The notes beneath the pieces are model-generated. The model searched no databases. It was given only the letters and a program-made list of their open reading frames with translations, and had not been told where the DNA came from. This document shows, piece by piece, positions 1 through 8,790 of a DNA stretch of 64,000 nucleotides. Position numbers and translations under genes: made by a program. Source of the DNA: G963676655 sp963676655 (GTDB lineage Bacteria > Verrucomicrobiota > Lentisphaeria > Victivallales > Victivallaceae); assembly GCA_963676655.2 (NCBI GenBank), contig CAXXKX010000003.1, positions 4,278,001 through 4,342,000 on the forward strand, read 5' to 3'. Position 1 is the stretch's first letter, and the number at the start of each line of letters is the position of its first letter.

Positions 1-136
1 AGCTGACATACTGAAAGCCTCCTGCATTGACAGTTGTACTATTGGCAACTCCTCCATTGTAAATTGTTTGAGTGCCCCCGGAGATAATTTCGCCGGTGAT
101 TGTCATACCTGAACTAACTGCCGATGTAAATGACAT
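1..136 (-). CDS. AIDA-type repeat surface protein, N-terminal fragment
   Basis: Partial gene running off the left edge; 45 codons are visible from an ATG at 136 with a purine-rich ribosome site (AAAGGGGAAA) just upstream. The fragment contains the pattern ISGGTQTIYNGGVANS followed by TTVNAGGFQYVS, which is the strand-loop-strand repeat found in autotransporter passengers of the AIDA-I type. Such proteins are normally surface-exposed adhesins. No signal peptide is visible: the start MSFTSAVSSG leads directly into repeat-like sequence, so either export uses another route or the annotated start is unusual. The rest of the gene, including any transport domain, lies outside the window. Confidence 0.6.
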   Translation of the reverse strand, partial: MSFTSAVSSGMTITGEIISGGTQTIYNGGVANSTTVNAGGFQYVS

Positions 137-1230
137 GATTTCCCCTTTTGAAAATAAATAAATGTATTTTTCTATTTAATTTGTTTAGTTTGCCGTCGTC
201 GTATTTCAAGAGCATCGAACTCAATTTGGAATATATGGTTTTCGCAACAATAGTTAGCTTTAGGATAGGCTACTTCCAATCCAGGCAGGTCAAGTTCTTT
301 GAGATCCATATCTCCCGCTCCAATATAAAAATATTTTTCTGTTGTAAGAAAAACTGGTAATAAACTATAATTAATAAATAGAGTTTTTCAAGTATTGTTT
401 ATAGAAAATAAAGGTTTTTAAATCAATAACTTATAGCAAAAAGCTATGTGCAAAACAACGACATAGAGATTTGTTGCAAATAAGTGCAAACAACAAATGA
501 AATACCTTTGTTTGTATGATTTTTGTGGAATAGAAGAGTTCGCATCAAATGGTCATCTTTGACTTAATGAATCCAGTGTCCTTGCTGGTTTTCAACGTGT
601 TTTAGCTTGCTGTGGTTTGCTAAAAGAATCAGGGCAGGGACTGGAATATGATCGGAAAAATGAAAGACGGGTTAATGGTCACGATGCAATTGTTTTGCGT
701 AAATCTACCGAAGTTCCATATTGTTTCTTGTGGAGATGTAAATCATTCGCTTCCGAAAGGAGCTTGAGCGACAGTATAAAGCGGGATTTCGTGCTTCTTC
801 TTAAGAAGATGGTCCAGCACTTGATGTTTCGGATAAATAGTTTTTTGTTGAATATGTAAATGAAATATTCTTAGAGACAAGCAGTCTGTTATAAATCATA
901 TGGTTCACTATGTCCAGATTATGTAAAAAATCAGCGTTAGATTTCTTGAAAATAGTAAAACAACACAATGCCATCCTAATTTTTTCCCCTCGCAGTATCC
1001 CCGTCCTTTGGCCGAGGAGGGACGGATATTCTTCAAGAATGGATGAGCCGTCAATAATGTCAATGGTGCTGGGCTTGCCCTGGGGGCTGGATATTTTTCT
1101 ATCAAGCCAACATAAACACAGACTCAAATTGAGCTTAATTGATTTTTTGTGCTACTCGGCCATTTGTTCCACTATTGGCATCTGCACGAAAATTTCACTC
1201 AATTGAGTATGTGTTGTTTACGGAAAAATG
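137..1230. other. Long spacer, no convincing intact gene
   Basis: Nearly 1.1 kb between two minus-strand genes. The left half is AT-rich. Open frames exist on both strands, but none combines a ribosome site with protein-like composition. The stretch 587-706 is a decayed copy of a repeat also present at 34272-34390. Around 985-1100 there is a GC-richer patch with a short CCGTCC/GGACGG inverted repeat; I do not recognise it. Confidence 0.5.
587..706 (+). repeat. Decayed coding-like repeat, copy 1
   Basis: This stretch matches 34272-34390 at DNA level (best over 625-706 versus 34309-34390) and, more clearly, when both are read in one plus-strand frame: GFQ then eight variable residues then KESGQGLEYDRKNERRVN here, against GFQ...RESG-stop-GPEYDRRNEKWVN there. 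Conservative changes (K/R, V/I, R/H) in a shared frame suggest both derive from a former protein-coding element. The source gene is not recognised. A mobile-element or phage remnant is possible. Confidence 0.5.
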
Positions 1231-3210
1231 TTACCATGAAAAAGCGTACATTTTACCTTGATAATCTCCAATAAAAAGAGTATTTCCCGAAACTATCGGA
1301 GCACACAGGATCGGTTCTCCCAAATCCAGCCGCCACAGTTCCGTTCCATCTTTCATTCTCAGGCAGCGGCAGAGTCCTGCGGTATCACAAACCAACAGTT
1401 TGTCGCCGCAGATGAGTGGGGATGAAAATGTTCCGTTGGTTGGATACTCCCCGTAGTTGGAGAGGAACTTTGAGCCTTCCCCGCCGCCAAAATGCAACAG
1501 CGCCGGTTCATGCGGCACTATCCATTTCACCCGGCCGTAATTTAAAAGGTCGTAGGCCACTATCTCTGAATGATAGCTGACCACAATATCATTATCCATC
1601 GCCGCCGGAGTGGCCCCGCCCTGGGTATGTTCATGCCAGATGTACGGTTCGGATTGCAAGTTCGCACTTTCTCCTGAAACCCATAGGCCGTGCCCGACCG
1701 CGATCAGATAGCCGCGATGAATAATCGGGGACGTGTGCCGCATCATTGCCTGATCGGTATATTCAACAGGCGTCTTTTGCGGAGCAAGGCCAGTCCGTTT
1801 GTCGACAGAAACAATGAATCTGTTATCATTGTTTCCTGCCCCGTATGGACGGCGATGGAACACCCTGTCGCTACCAATAACCGGCCCGGCGTGACCGCCG
1901 GTGAAATAACCGCATCCGTTGACTGTCGTCGTTGTCCGCCAGAGAGTGGCGCCGGTGCTGCCGTTAACGGCGTACATTTCAAAATTCGCTCCGGCATGAA
2001 CGGTGTCTTCCTCCGGATCATAGGCCAGCGGACAGGCAATAGGAATATTTTCGCAACTTCTCCATTTCCAATCAATTTGTCCGTAGTCAAGATCAACACA
2101 GAAAATGCTTCCGGCAGTCGTCCCGGCGTATCCCTTGTTTCCGTTAAGCACAACGCCGCCTTCGGCGCTGCCGTCAAGAGTCGTGTGCCAAATGGTTTTA
2201 CCGCTTTCCGGATCCAGGGCCAGCGCCGCGCATTGTTCAAAACGCCCCCGGGTCTTGGTTCCCAGGAACAATTTTCCGTCAGACAAAGTCGGAGCTCCGA
2301 TAGAGAGTCCGCCGGGCAATTGAGTGGTCCATGCCAAAGCCGGGGTTTTTGATGGCAATTCATCATGGGTTGCACGGGTGCCCATCGGGCCGCGAAAACC
2401 CAGCCAATCGCTGGTTGCTTTTACTTTTTGCGCTCCGGAAACAAATTTCCTCTCAGGCCCCTTTTCTGGCGTATTGGTCAGATAAGGATAAAAGTCGCAG
2501 ACATGTCCGCCGCCACTGTCGCAGGTAATTATGTTATAAGTCAAGGGCGAGCTGTCGAAACACTGGCGTTCGCCGACAACGGTATAGTGCGGAATCCCTT
2601 TATAAGTGGAAATCCAATTGCCCTGGACGTGCCCGAATAGAAGAAATTTAATATTCTTGGTCTTTATTCGATAGAGGAATTCTTCTCCATGCCAGAAATC
2701 TGAAATTCCGACCGGGTTGTCATGAAGCATCGTAACCAGAGGGGCTCCGTCGGGAACTTGCGCCAGCAATTCATCGATCTCGTCGAATGTTTCAGGGCTC
2801 ATCGCATATTGGTGCCCGCCATGGTTGTAAGTCTTCCAAAAACGGTCGACCCCCAGGAAATACCATCCCTTGTGTTCCTGCAGCCATGTACTGGGACCCC
2901 AGATTACTCGATAATCAGCATCAGAAATAACGTGGGAAGCCTCGTGGTTGCCGCGGCAGACCCAAACGGGTATATTCAATTCAGCGCTGACCTCATCAAG
3001 TAATTTCTTGAAGCGCTCATGATAAGGTTTGCCGCGATCCGCGTTAACCAGGTCACCAGTGTGAATGATCAATTCCACCCCATGTGCCGCCACTTCCTTT
3101 ATACAGGAGCGGTAATAGTTTTCACGCAGCATTAAACTTTTTTCATCAGTGACTCCATCCCCGCCATAGATATGGGAGTCTGTCATCTGTCCGACTTTAA
3201 ATGTTGTCAT
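1231..3210 (-). CDS. Metallophosphoesterase fused to PQQ-like beta-propeller
   Basis: 659 residues. The N-terminal third is a calcineurin-like phosphoesterase with D11-x-H13, GD at 52-53, GNHE at 87-90 and a metal-ligand-like H163. The last motif is GHVQ (193-196) where GHxH is usual, so one metal ligand may be altered. From about residue 268 the protein becomes a PQQ/BamB-like repeat domain (GFRGPMGTRATHDELP, then repeated blade strands such as APTLSDGKLFLGT) that runs to the C-terminus. There is no signal peptide, so it is predicted cytoplasmic. It lies 79 bp downstream of the GH4-like gene on the same strand and is probably cotranscribed. The substrate cannot be read from the sequence; a phosphodiester or phosphomonoester linked to the glycan pathway is a guess. 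Confidence 0.8.
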   Translation of the reverse strand: MTTFKVGQMTDSHIYGGDGVTDEKSLMLRENYYRSCIKEVAAHGVELIIHTGDLVNADRGKPYHERFKKLLDEVSAELNIPVWVCRGNHEASHVISDADYRVIWGPSTWLQEHKGWYFLGVDRFWKTYNHGGHQYAMSPETFDEIDELLAQVPDGAPLVTMLHDNPVGISDFWHGEEFLYRIKTKNIKFLLFGHVQGNWISTYKGIPHYTVVGERQCFDSSPLTYNIITCDSGGGHVCDFYPYLTNTPEKGPERKFVSGAQKVKATSDWLGFRGPMGTRATHDELPSKTPALAWTTQLPGGLSIGAPTLSDGKLFLGTKTRGRFEQCAALALDPESGKTIWHTTLDGSAEGGVVLNGNKGYAGTTAGSIFCVDLDYGQIDWKWRSCENIPIACPLAYDPEEDTVHAGANFEMYAVNGSTGATLWRTTTTVNGCGYFTGGHAGPVIGSDRVFHRRPYGAGNNDNRFIVSVDKRTGLAPQKTPVEYTDQAMMRHTSPIIHRGYLIAVGHGLWVSGESANLQSEPYIWHEHTQGGATPAAMDNDIVVSYHSEIVAYDLLNYGRVKWIVPHEPALLHFGGGEGSKFLSNYGEYPTNGTFSSPLICGDKLLVCDTAGLCRCLRMKDGTELWRLDLGEPILCAPIVSGNTLFIGDYQGKMYAFSW

Positions 3211-3289
3211 ATTCTTACCTCACTCAATTTTCTTGCTAAAAACACTAAAAATAATACTCAAACTGGAGTTTTTGAAATCAGCTCTATAC

Positions 3290-4657
3290 TTAAAAATATT
3301 TCACGGCGTCCCGGAAATGTTCCCGGATATCTGAATAAATTCCGAACAGTTCGCGGTAGTATTCACGTCTGTCAGATGTAAACTGTTTAAAAGGATAAGC
3401 TTCAAGGGAATCAGCGAACAGTCTTGGACTTTCCTGGGCGATGGCGTCGGCCTGGAGAGTCTGAAATTCCGAGATGCTGGAAATAATCCCATGGAACGGA
3501 GCGGGAATATACAGGTCGGCAGCTGGAGTGATGTTTTTACCATCGATATTCATGGTATATTCCAGGGCCGCCCGATCAGAAAAACCTTCAACGGCTCCGT
3601 TATTGGCCGCGCTGGCGGCAATCTGGAAAGCGCCTTGTCCGGCCATTGCCGCAAGAATTGGAATACCAAGATCATGGTCGCAAATCCCGAAAGCTCCACC
3701 ACCACTGGTCCAGATATCAGGATCGTTGAGTTTAACCTGAGCGGCAAAGTTTGCAAATTTCTTTTCAATACCGGCAGCGGCGGTCGCGATATATTGTTTT
3801 AGTTCAGCCGGGCTCTTGCTGACAAAATTATCGAGCTGTCTTGCCAGGCCTTCCTCCGGAAAAAGGTGATCAAGTCCATCGTTTTCGGTCGAAAACAGCG
3901 TGGTGTCGTAACGGTGCAGAATCTCGACCATCCGCCGCAAGCCGTTATGAATCAATAATTCATTGCCGGAGGTAATTGCCGGAGGCTGCCAGTTTTCAGG
4001 AAGGTTTTCGCGCAGGACCCCGAATAAATCACGGTCGTGCCAGGTTCCGCGCAGGATAAACGCCAAATGGTTTACCCCGGCTGATACCACGTTCATTGAA
4101 TCATCGTATTCGTTTCGGCCGCAGAGGCGCGGCAAATCCCAGCGGTGATTGGAGTATCCGGCACAGACTCCAAGTGCTTTTATTTTAGTATAGTTATTGA
4201 CCATGGCGCTGTATACCGAAACCGGATTGGCGAAGATCAGCATAGCGGCGTCCGGGCAGTATTTTTCCATTTTTCTGGCGAACATCATAATTGGCGGACC
4301 GCCTCGAGCCGCGAGAAACGCACCGTTTACACTCAGCTGGTCGGAACAAAGAAACCCGTGCTTTACGGACGCCTCCTGCGCCAGATACATACTCGGTTCG
4401 CGTTCAACCGCCATTGTGACATACAACGCATCAGCTCCGTCCAGCGCCTGGTCCAGGCTGTCGGATACCATTACCTTGCACTCCGATCCTTGTATTTCGG
4501 GACAGGATCTTATCGCATTGCCGACTGCTTCCGCGCGGTCGACATTCAGGTCGACAAGCCGGACGCTTCCGTTTTCCAGAATTCCGCCTTTTCTCAGCAT
4601 TCCCCGGACAATAGGAGTAATCCGTAACGAGCCGCCGCCAATAAACACAACATTCAT
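3290..4657 (-). CDS. Family 4 glycoside hydrolase (NAD- and metal-dependent)
   Basis: 455 residues, a normal GH4 length. The N-terminus carries the Rossmann motif FIGGGS (5-10). NPVSVYS (144-150), the Cys165-containing GVCAG and GVNHLAF (194-200, with His197) match the metal- and substrate-binding motifs of the family, whose members cleave alpha- or beta-glycosides by an NAD-dependent oxidation/elimination mechanism and need Mn2+ and reducing conditions. The enzyme is cytoplasmic. Sugar specificity (galactosidase, glucosidase or glucuronidase) cannot be fixed from motifs. Two promoter/operator sites lie upstream at 4828-4856 and 4911-4939, indicating control by the GntR-type regulator encoded immediately upstream. 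It is probably the first gene of a two-gene operon with the phosphoesterase. Confidence 0.87.
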   Translation of the reverse strand: MNVVFIGGGSLRITPIVRGMLRKGGILENGSVRLVDLNVDRAEAVGNAIRSCPEIQGSECKVMVSDSLDQALDGADALYVTMAVEREPSMYLAQEASVKHGFLCSDQLSVNGAFLAARGGPPIMMFARKMEKYCPDAAMLIFANPVSVYSAMVNNYTKIKALGVCAGYSNHRWDLPRLCGRNEYDDSMNVVSAGVNHLAFILRGTWHDRDLFGVLRENLPENWQPPAITSGNELLIHNGLRRMVEILHRYDTTLFSTENDGLDHLFPEEGLARQLDNFVSKSPAELKQYIATAAAGIEKKFANFAAQVKLNDPDIWTSGGGAFGICDHDLGIPILAAMAGQGAFQIAASAANNGAVEGFSDRAALEYTMNIDGKNITPAADLYIPAPFHGIISSISEFQTLQADAIAQESPRLFADSLEAYPFKQFTSDRREYYRELFGIYSDIREHFRDAVKYF

Positions 4658-4827
4658 AAGTCACCCTAAGATTAATTTATTTTATTTTCTGAATCCATGA
4701 AATAATTTCCGGATTCTATTTATCCGATCTCATGTCACAACGCTTACCAAAGCTATCGATTCATATCTTTATATTTCCGGCATGCTAATCTGTCTATTTT
4801 GCAAGATTCTTTGTATTTTTCATAATA

Positions 4828-4856
4828 ACAATATATGGTATTTTACCAAATGTCAA
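4828..4856 (-). promoter_or_regulatory. Promoter with embedded TGGTA-N3-TACCA operator (GH4 gene, proximal)
   Basis: Reading the minus strand: TTGACA at 4856-4851, a 17-bp spacer, then TATTGT at 4833-4828. The spacer contains the 13-bp palindrome TGGTAAAATACCA (4836-4848). The same layout occurs upstream of the GH38-like gene, which supports a shared operator bound by the adjacent GntR-type regulator. Binding there should block RNA polymerase. Confidence 0.7.
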
Positions 4857-4910
4857 CCCTGAAAGTATTTTTCAGATGCAAAAAAGCGGAAAAAACCTTA
4901 TTCAAGAAGG

Positions 4911-4939
4911 ATTATATGGTATAGTTACCAATAAAAGAA
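4911..4939 (-). promoter_or_regulatory. Second promoter with embedded operator (GH4 gene, distal)
   Basis: On the minus strand: a weak -35 TTCTTT (4939-4934), a 17-bp spacer holding TGGTAACTATACCA (4930-4917, half-sites 4 bp apart), and a consensus -10 TATAAT (4916-4911). It lies between the regulator gene and the GH4-like gene and would give a second regulated transcript for the latter. The poor -35 box makes promoter activity less certain than the operator. Confidence 0.55.
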
Positions 4940-5018
4940 GGTGATATTAGAAATTCACGTGCAAGATAAAAACACAAGCCATGAGCGACTTGTCGCCAGC
5001 CGTTACGCGAAAAAACAA

Positions 5019-6077
5019 TTACGGAGCGACAAACTCCGGCAGGATCAATTCTCTAGTTTGTGGAGCGGTCTCAGGCGCGAGAATGCAGTTCATCGCGGCT
5101 ACGGCACGGTACTCCCAGGAAAAATTCAAAACAGGAAATGCGGGATGTTTATCTTTTTGCATAATGTGCTCCCCCACTGCGATAAGCGGCATTTTAAGCG
5201 AGGATTTTCCGTATGGCTCAGTCATTCCGCGCGAAATTTCAATTCCTGCCTTGATCGGCATAGTGACCACGCCGGTTTTCGGCGGCAGTTTCGCAAGAAA
5301 AGCGGCGCTTTGGCCGGATACTCCGTAATCTTTTCTGCCGACGAGTGCATCATCCAAAATTCGCATTCCGAACATTTTCGCAGCAGCTTCCATTCCGTCC
5401 TGGAGATTTTGAATACTTGGCGGATGACCGCCGGGTTGGCCTAGAATCATATTCTGACAGCCTTGGGAATGAAGGTAGGAGGCTGCCATAATACCTGCTC
5501 CTCGCCAGTCCGGCAGGATAAATGACTCGCGCGGCAGCGTTTTCTTGTAATAATCCATATGGACAACGCGGATATTAGACCGCTCAAGTTCGTCAAAGAG
5601 AAATTCATTTGTCTCGCCATTAGGGGAGGCGGTTACAACAAGGCCTTTGGGGTTTATCCTGAAAAGCGAACGAAGGTAATGCTGCTCTTTCTCCAGATCC
5701 TGCATATCATGTGAAGCGAAATAAGTATTTAATATATAACCTTTTTTCAGGAGTTGCTCCTGGATAAAGGTCTGCCGCAAATCCTGGAGCTTGAGGTCCT
5801 GGCCGATGGTAATAAAGGAAACCACGTTCGATCGCGGGGCTTTTTCACCAAGAACTGGATCAAGATTTTCGACAATTGTCGTGCCGCCCTTGCGATTGCG
5901 TTCAATTACTCCAATTTTCTCAAAGCGGTCCAGAATTTTCCTCAGAGTAGGGCGCGATGTATTCAACATCACCGCCAGCTCCCGCTCCGGAGGCAGTTTC
6001 TCCCCGACCTTTAAGCCACTGGTCCGGATGTACAGCGATAAAGCCGCCATCACCTGATTTATTGTCGTTCTCTTCAT
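5019..6077 (-). CDS. GntR-type winged-helix repressor with LacI-like sensor domain
   Basis: 352 residues. Residues 1-70 form a GntR-type winged helix (LPPERELAVMLNTSRPTLRK at 28-47, wing GVIERNRKGGTTIVE). From about 80 on it resembles the periplasmic-binding-protein fold of LacI-type sensors, an AraR-like architecture that binds a sugar. Four copies of a TGGTA-N3/4-TACCA palindrome surround the gene; one (6079-6092) lies two bases upstream of the ATG and implies autoregulation, the others sit in the promoters of the GH4-like and GH38-like genes. Assigning those sites to this protein is inference from position. The effector is presumably the sugar released by those enzymes. Confidence 0.85.
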   Translation of the reverse strand: MKRTTINQVMAALSLYIRTSGLKVGEKLPPERELAVMLNTSRPTLRKILDRFEKIGVIERNRKGGTTIVENLDPVLGEKAPRSNVVSFITIGQDLKLQDLRQTFIQEQLLKKGYILNTYFASHDMQDLEKEQHYLRSLFRINPKGLVVTASPNGETNEFLFDELERSNIRVVHMDYYKKTLPRESFILPDWRGAGIMAASYLHSQGCQNMILGQPGGHPPSIQNLQDGMEAAAKMFGMRILDDALVGRKDYGVSGQSAAFLAKLPPKTGVVTMPIKAGIEISRGMTEPYGKSSLKMPLIAVGEHIMQKDKHPAFPVLNFSWEYRAVAAMNCILAPETAPQTRELILPEFVAP

Positions 6078-6078
6078 T

Positions 6079-6092
6079 TGGTAAAAATACCA
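6079..6092. promoter_or_regulatory. TGGTA-N4-TACCA operator at the regulator's own start
   Basis: TGGTAAAAATACCA ends two bases before the start codon of the minus-strand regulator gene (ATG at 6077-6075). Its half-sites match the three other operator copies nearby. Its position suggests autorepression of transcription. Confidence 0.65.
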
Positions 6093-6162
6093 TATAAAAA
6101 ATACTTTTCAAGCGCTTCTCAAGTTTTTTTTAGAAAAATTTAAACTTACGCAAATCACCCTC

Positions 6163-6190
6163 TTGACATATGGTAAATTACCATTATATT
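6163..6190 (+). promoter_or_regulatory. Promoter with embedded operator for the GH38-like gene
   Basis: A consensus -35 TTGACA (6163-6168), a 16-bp spacer, and TATATT (6185-6190) as -10. The spacer is almost filled by ATGGTAAATTACCAT (6170-6184), palindromic except for its centre. The gene's ATG is at 6237 with AAAAGG upstream. A repressor on this site would lie between the two promoter boxes. Confidence 0.78.
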
Positions 6191-6236
6191 TTATAACAAA
6201 CATCAAAACAATTTCAAATAAGAAAAGGCGGCTACA

Positions 6237-8702
6237 ATGGCACACAAGTCAGGCGTCCCGAAAAATTTTGAGATTTGGACCGGCGGACCTAACGGGTTAC
6301 GTCTGCGCAAGCATCCCGAAATTGATCAGGCGCTAAAATACCTTGACGAATTTCCAATGTCTATCAGGAAAACTTCCATCATTGGTAAAAGTAATCTTTC
6401 GACTAACGACATCCCCTGTCTGAACCTGTGTTCATTGCCGGTTTTCCGTCGCAGCAGTGTTGGTGAAGCGGTCGAATTAAGACTGGAAATAGACTGTCCT
6501 GTCATCTCAGTCCGGGGGCCGATGCAATTCTCCCGTGTTTTTGTCAAGTCTCCGGATACCATTCTTGAAGAACATGTAATAGTGAAATCCGGCAAGCGGC
6601 AGTTTGTGACGTTTCCATTTCCCGCGTTTAAGTCTGAAACTGAATTAGAGGTGTCAATTGAACTTCGGGATCAGGATTTTGGTGTTATAACGCATTGCTT
6701 TACTTTGCAGCCGGAAAAACACCTGACCTTTTATTACGCATTCCAGACGCATCTGGACCTGGGGTGGACCGACCGGGTAGCGCCGACGGTCGAGGCCCTG
6801 AAAAAAATGACCAGCGAAGTCGCGATCAAGGTTTGCAAACAGTTTATGGACCGTCCGGCTGGCGAACGTTTTATATGGACCTGCGAGTGCAGCGACGCCT
6901 TGCGCATGGCCTGGGAGGGAGCGGATTCACAAAACAAAGAGGCGCTGAAAGAATTCATTCGCAAAGGCTTGATTCAATGCTGCGCATTTCCTTATAGTTT
7001 TCACACCGGAATCATGAGCCGGGATCTTCTGGAACGTTCAATAGAACGCAGCTATTCGCTGCGGGATGAGATCGGAATGGAAGAACTTGACTTGTCGGTG
7101 GCCCAAAGTAACGATGTGCCGGGACAAAGCTGGATTATCCCGGATGTGTTAGCTGAAATGGGAATTAAACGGGCTCAATTAGGTCACAACAGCATGGTAA
7201 GGGGCTGCAAGCTGCCTCCGTTGTTTATGTGGCGGGGAGCTTCCGGAAAAAGCGTGCTGACGCTGGCGACAAGCTGCGCCGACTATGGCGCCGATTTCCC
7301 GATTCCCCACAAACCTCTTGATCTGTATGGTTTATCAGTCAACAACCCGGATGCGCTGGATATGCCGGGAACGGCGATGATGCGAAGTATCAGCTATGGA
7401 GAAAACTGCGGTCCTGAAGATGCCGAACGCGAAATAAACGCGATCAGCGCCTGGAACGAAATGTATGCCTGGCCCAAACTGGTTATCGGCAGTCCCAAAG
7501 ACTATTTCAACCACATAGAAAAAGAAATTGACATCTCCCTGCTTCCAGTAATCGATCAGGAATTTTCCGACTGGTGGATCGACGGTCCGGCCAGTATGCC
7601 GCTGGCAATGGCCGAATACCGGAAAGCAATGATCGCGTTGCCGGAGCTTGACAAGGCTATCCCGGCGTCTCAGACCGGGGACCGGAAAAAATTAGATACG
7701 ATTCTGGAAAATCTGATATTGTTTGCCGAACACACTTTCGGGCTGAACGCTCAATTGGTTCGTCCAACGGCCCAGGGGCAGAACTGGGAATTAAGCGGCA
7801 TGGAAAATTATGTCGGCTCCTGGGAAGACAAGGGGTTTTACGCGAAGAAAGCCAAACAAGTCTCCGACGAACTGAAAGAAAAATATTCCTGCTCCGCGCC
7901 TGATTCCGGCAACAAAAACGGGCAATGGGATATAAAATGGGATGAGAAAGGAATAACCTCACTTTGTGATCCGGAGGGCAAATGCTGGTATGACCGCTCG
8001 AAACTTGGCGACGCCCCGTTATTTGCCTTGCTCAACCAGCAGTTAATGCAAAAAGAACTTGACGAATGGTTCCATCATAACCCGGTCGAAGCCCCGAACG
8101 CCGGGGATTATCCCTTCATCCCGGATTCGGTCGACAGTTACCGCGACGAAAACAGCGCCGGCGTAATTTTGACCGGCAAACTGGCATCTCCTTCAGGAAA
8201 AATTGAAAAAATAACCGTTAAAATCGGTAATGCGGTTGAAACTCCCGACTTGATCGTCGAGGTCAAGTTGATTGACAAGCAGGCTACGGCGCAAGCGGAA
8301 TGCATTACCCTGGCGCTGCCGTTTCTGGTGCCAGACCCGCTTTACAGGACCGATATCGGTGAAGCCTTGCTGACGGTTGACGCAGATCAACGGGACGATG
8401 CCAACCGGGACGAGCATCCTGCTATAACGGGATGGATTATCGAAGATAAACACAGCCGGGAAACGCTTGCGGTCAGTTCCGCGGAGATATTCCTCTGGCA
8501 TTTTGGCGAACGCTGTTACTGCACCTGGAACAAAAAAGCCGGGAAACGCGGAGGAGTCGTTTACGCTCATCTTATGAATAATGTCTGGAATACTAATTTT
8601 CGCTGTTGGAGCGGTGGCGACTTAAGTTATTCCATCAGGCTTCGCCGGGTCGAAAGAAATAACGAACTGAGGGAATTAAAAAATATGAGCTCCCTGTGGT
8701 GA
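6237..8702 (+). CDS. GH38-like alpha-mannosidase family protein
   Basis: 821 residues with an N-terminal beta-rich region (about 1-160) followed by a GH38-type deacetylase-like barrel. The entry motif HLDLGWTD (172-179) gives the His and Asp zinc ligands of the family. AQSNDVPGQSW (289-299) follows later in the barrel and D293 may be catalytic. The C-terminal third is a beta-sandwich-like region. No signal peptide, so a cytoplasmic exo-acting enzyme on short oligosaccharides is likely. The best-known GH38 activity is alpha-mannosidase, but related uncharacterised families share the HLDLGWT motif, so the substrate is not certain. It is controlled by the operator-bearing promoter at 6163-6190 and probably cotranscribed with the next gene. 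Confidence 0.75.
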   Translation: MAHKSGVPKNFEIWTGGPNGLRLRKHPEIDQALKYLDEFPMSIRKTSIIGKSNLSTNDIPCLNLCSLPVFRRSSVGEAVELRLEIDCPVISVRGPMQFSRVFVKSPDTILEEHVIVKSGKRQFVTFPFPAFKSETELEVSIELRDQDFGVITHCFTLQPEKHLTFYYAFQTHLDLGWTDRVAPTVEALKKMTSEVAIKVCKQFMDRPAGERFIWTCECSDALRMAWEGADSQNKEALKEFIRKGLIQCCAFPYSFHTGIMSRDLLERSIERSYSLRDEIGMEELDLSVAQSNDVPGQSWIIPDVLAEMGIKRAQLGHNSMVRGCKLPPLFMWRGASGKSVLTLATSCADYGADFPIPHKPLDLYGLSVNNPDALDMPGTAMMRSISYGENCGPEDAEREINAISAWNEMYAWPKLVIGSPKDYFNHIEKEIDISLLPVIDQEFSDWWIDGPASMPLAMAEYRKAMIALPELDKAIPASQTGDRKKLDTILENLILFAEHTFGLNAQLVRPTAQGQNWELSGMENYVGSWEDKGFYAKKAKQVSDELKEKYSCSAPDSGNKNGQWDIKWDEKGITSLCDPEGKCWYDRSKLGDAPLFALLNQQLMQKELDEWFHHNPVEAPNAGDYPFIPDSVDSYRDENSAGVILTGKLASPSGKIEKITVKIGNAVETPDLIVEVKLIDKQATAQAECITLALPFLVPDPLYRTDIGEALLTVDADQRDDANRDEHPAITGWIIEDKHSRETLAVSSAEIFLWHFGERCYCTWNKKAGKRGGVVYAHLMNNVWNTNFRCWSGGDLSYSIRLRRVERNNELRELKNMSSLW

Positions 8703-8790
8703 TAAGCGGTAACGCTTAAATACAACATCAGAGAAAGATATCCGGTTCAAATAATTTAATTGCAAAACAGTTATGATAAGGAAATTTTAA

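Noticed and set aside
801..1127. 108-residue minus-strand frame in the left spacer
   Set aside because: No ribosome site, no recognisable domain, several competing frames in the same stretch, and it overlaps a decayed repeat region.
1690..2375. Two 210-220 residue frames, one per strand, inside the phosphoesterase gene
   Set aside because: They are alternate frames of a well-supported gene with recognised motifs; composition is Arg/Pro-rich shadow sequence.
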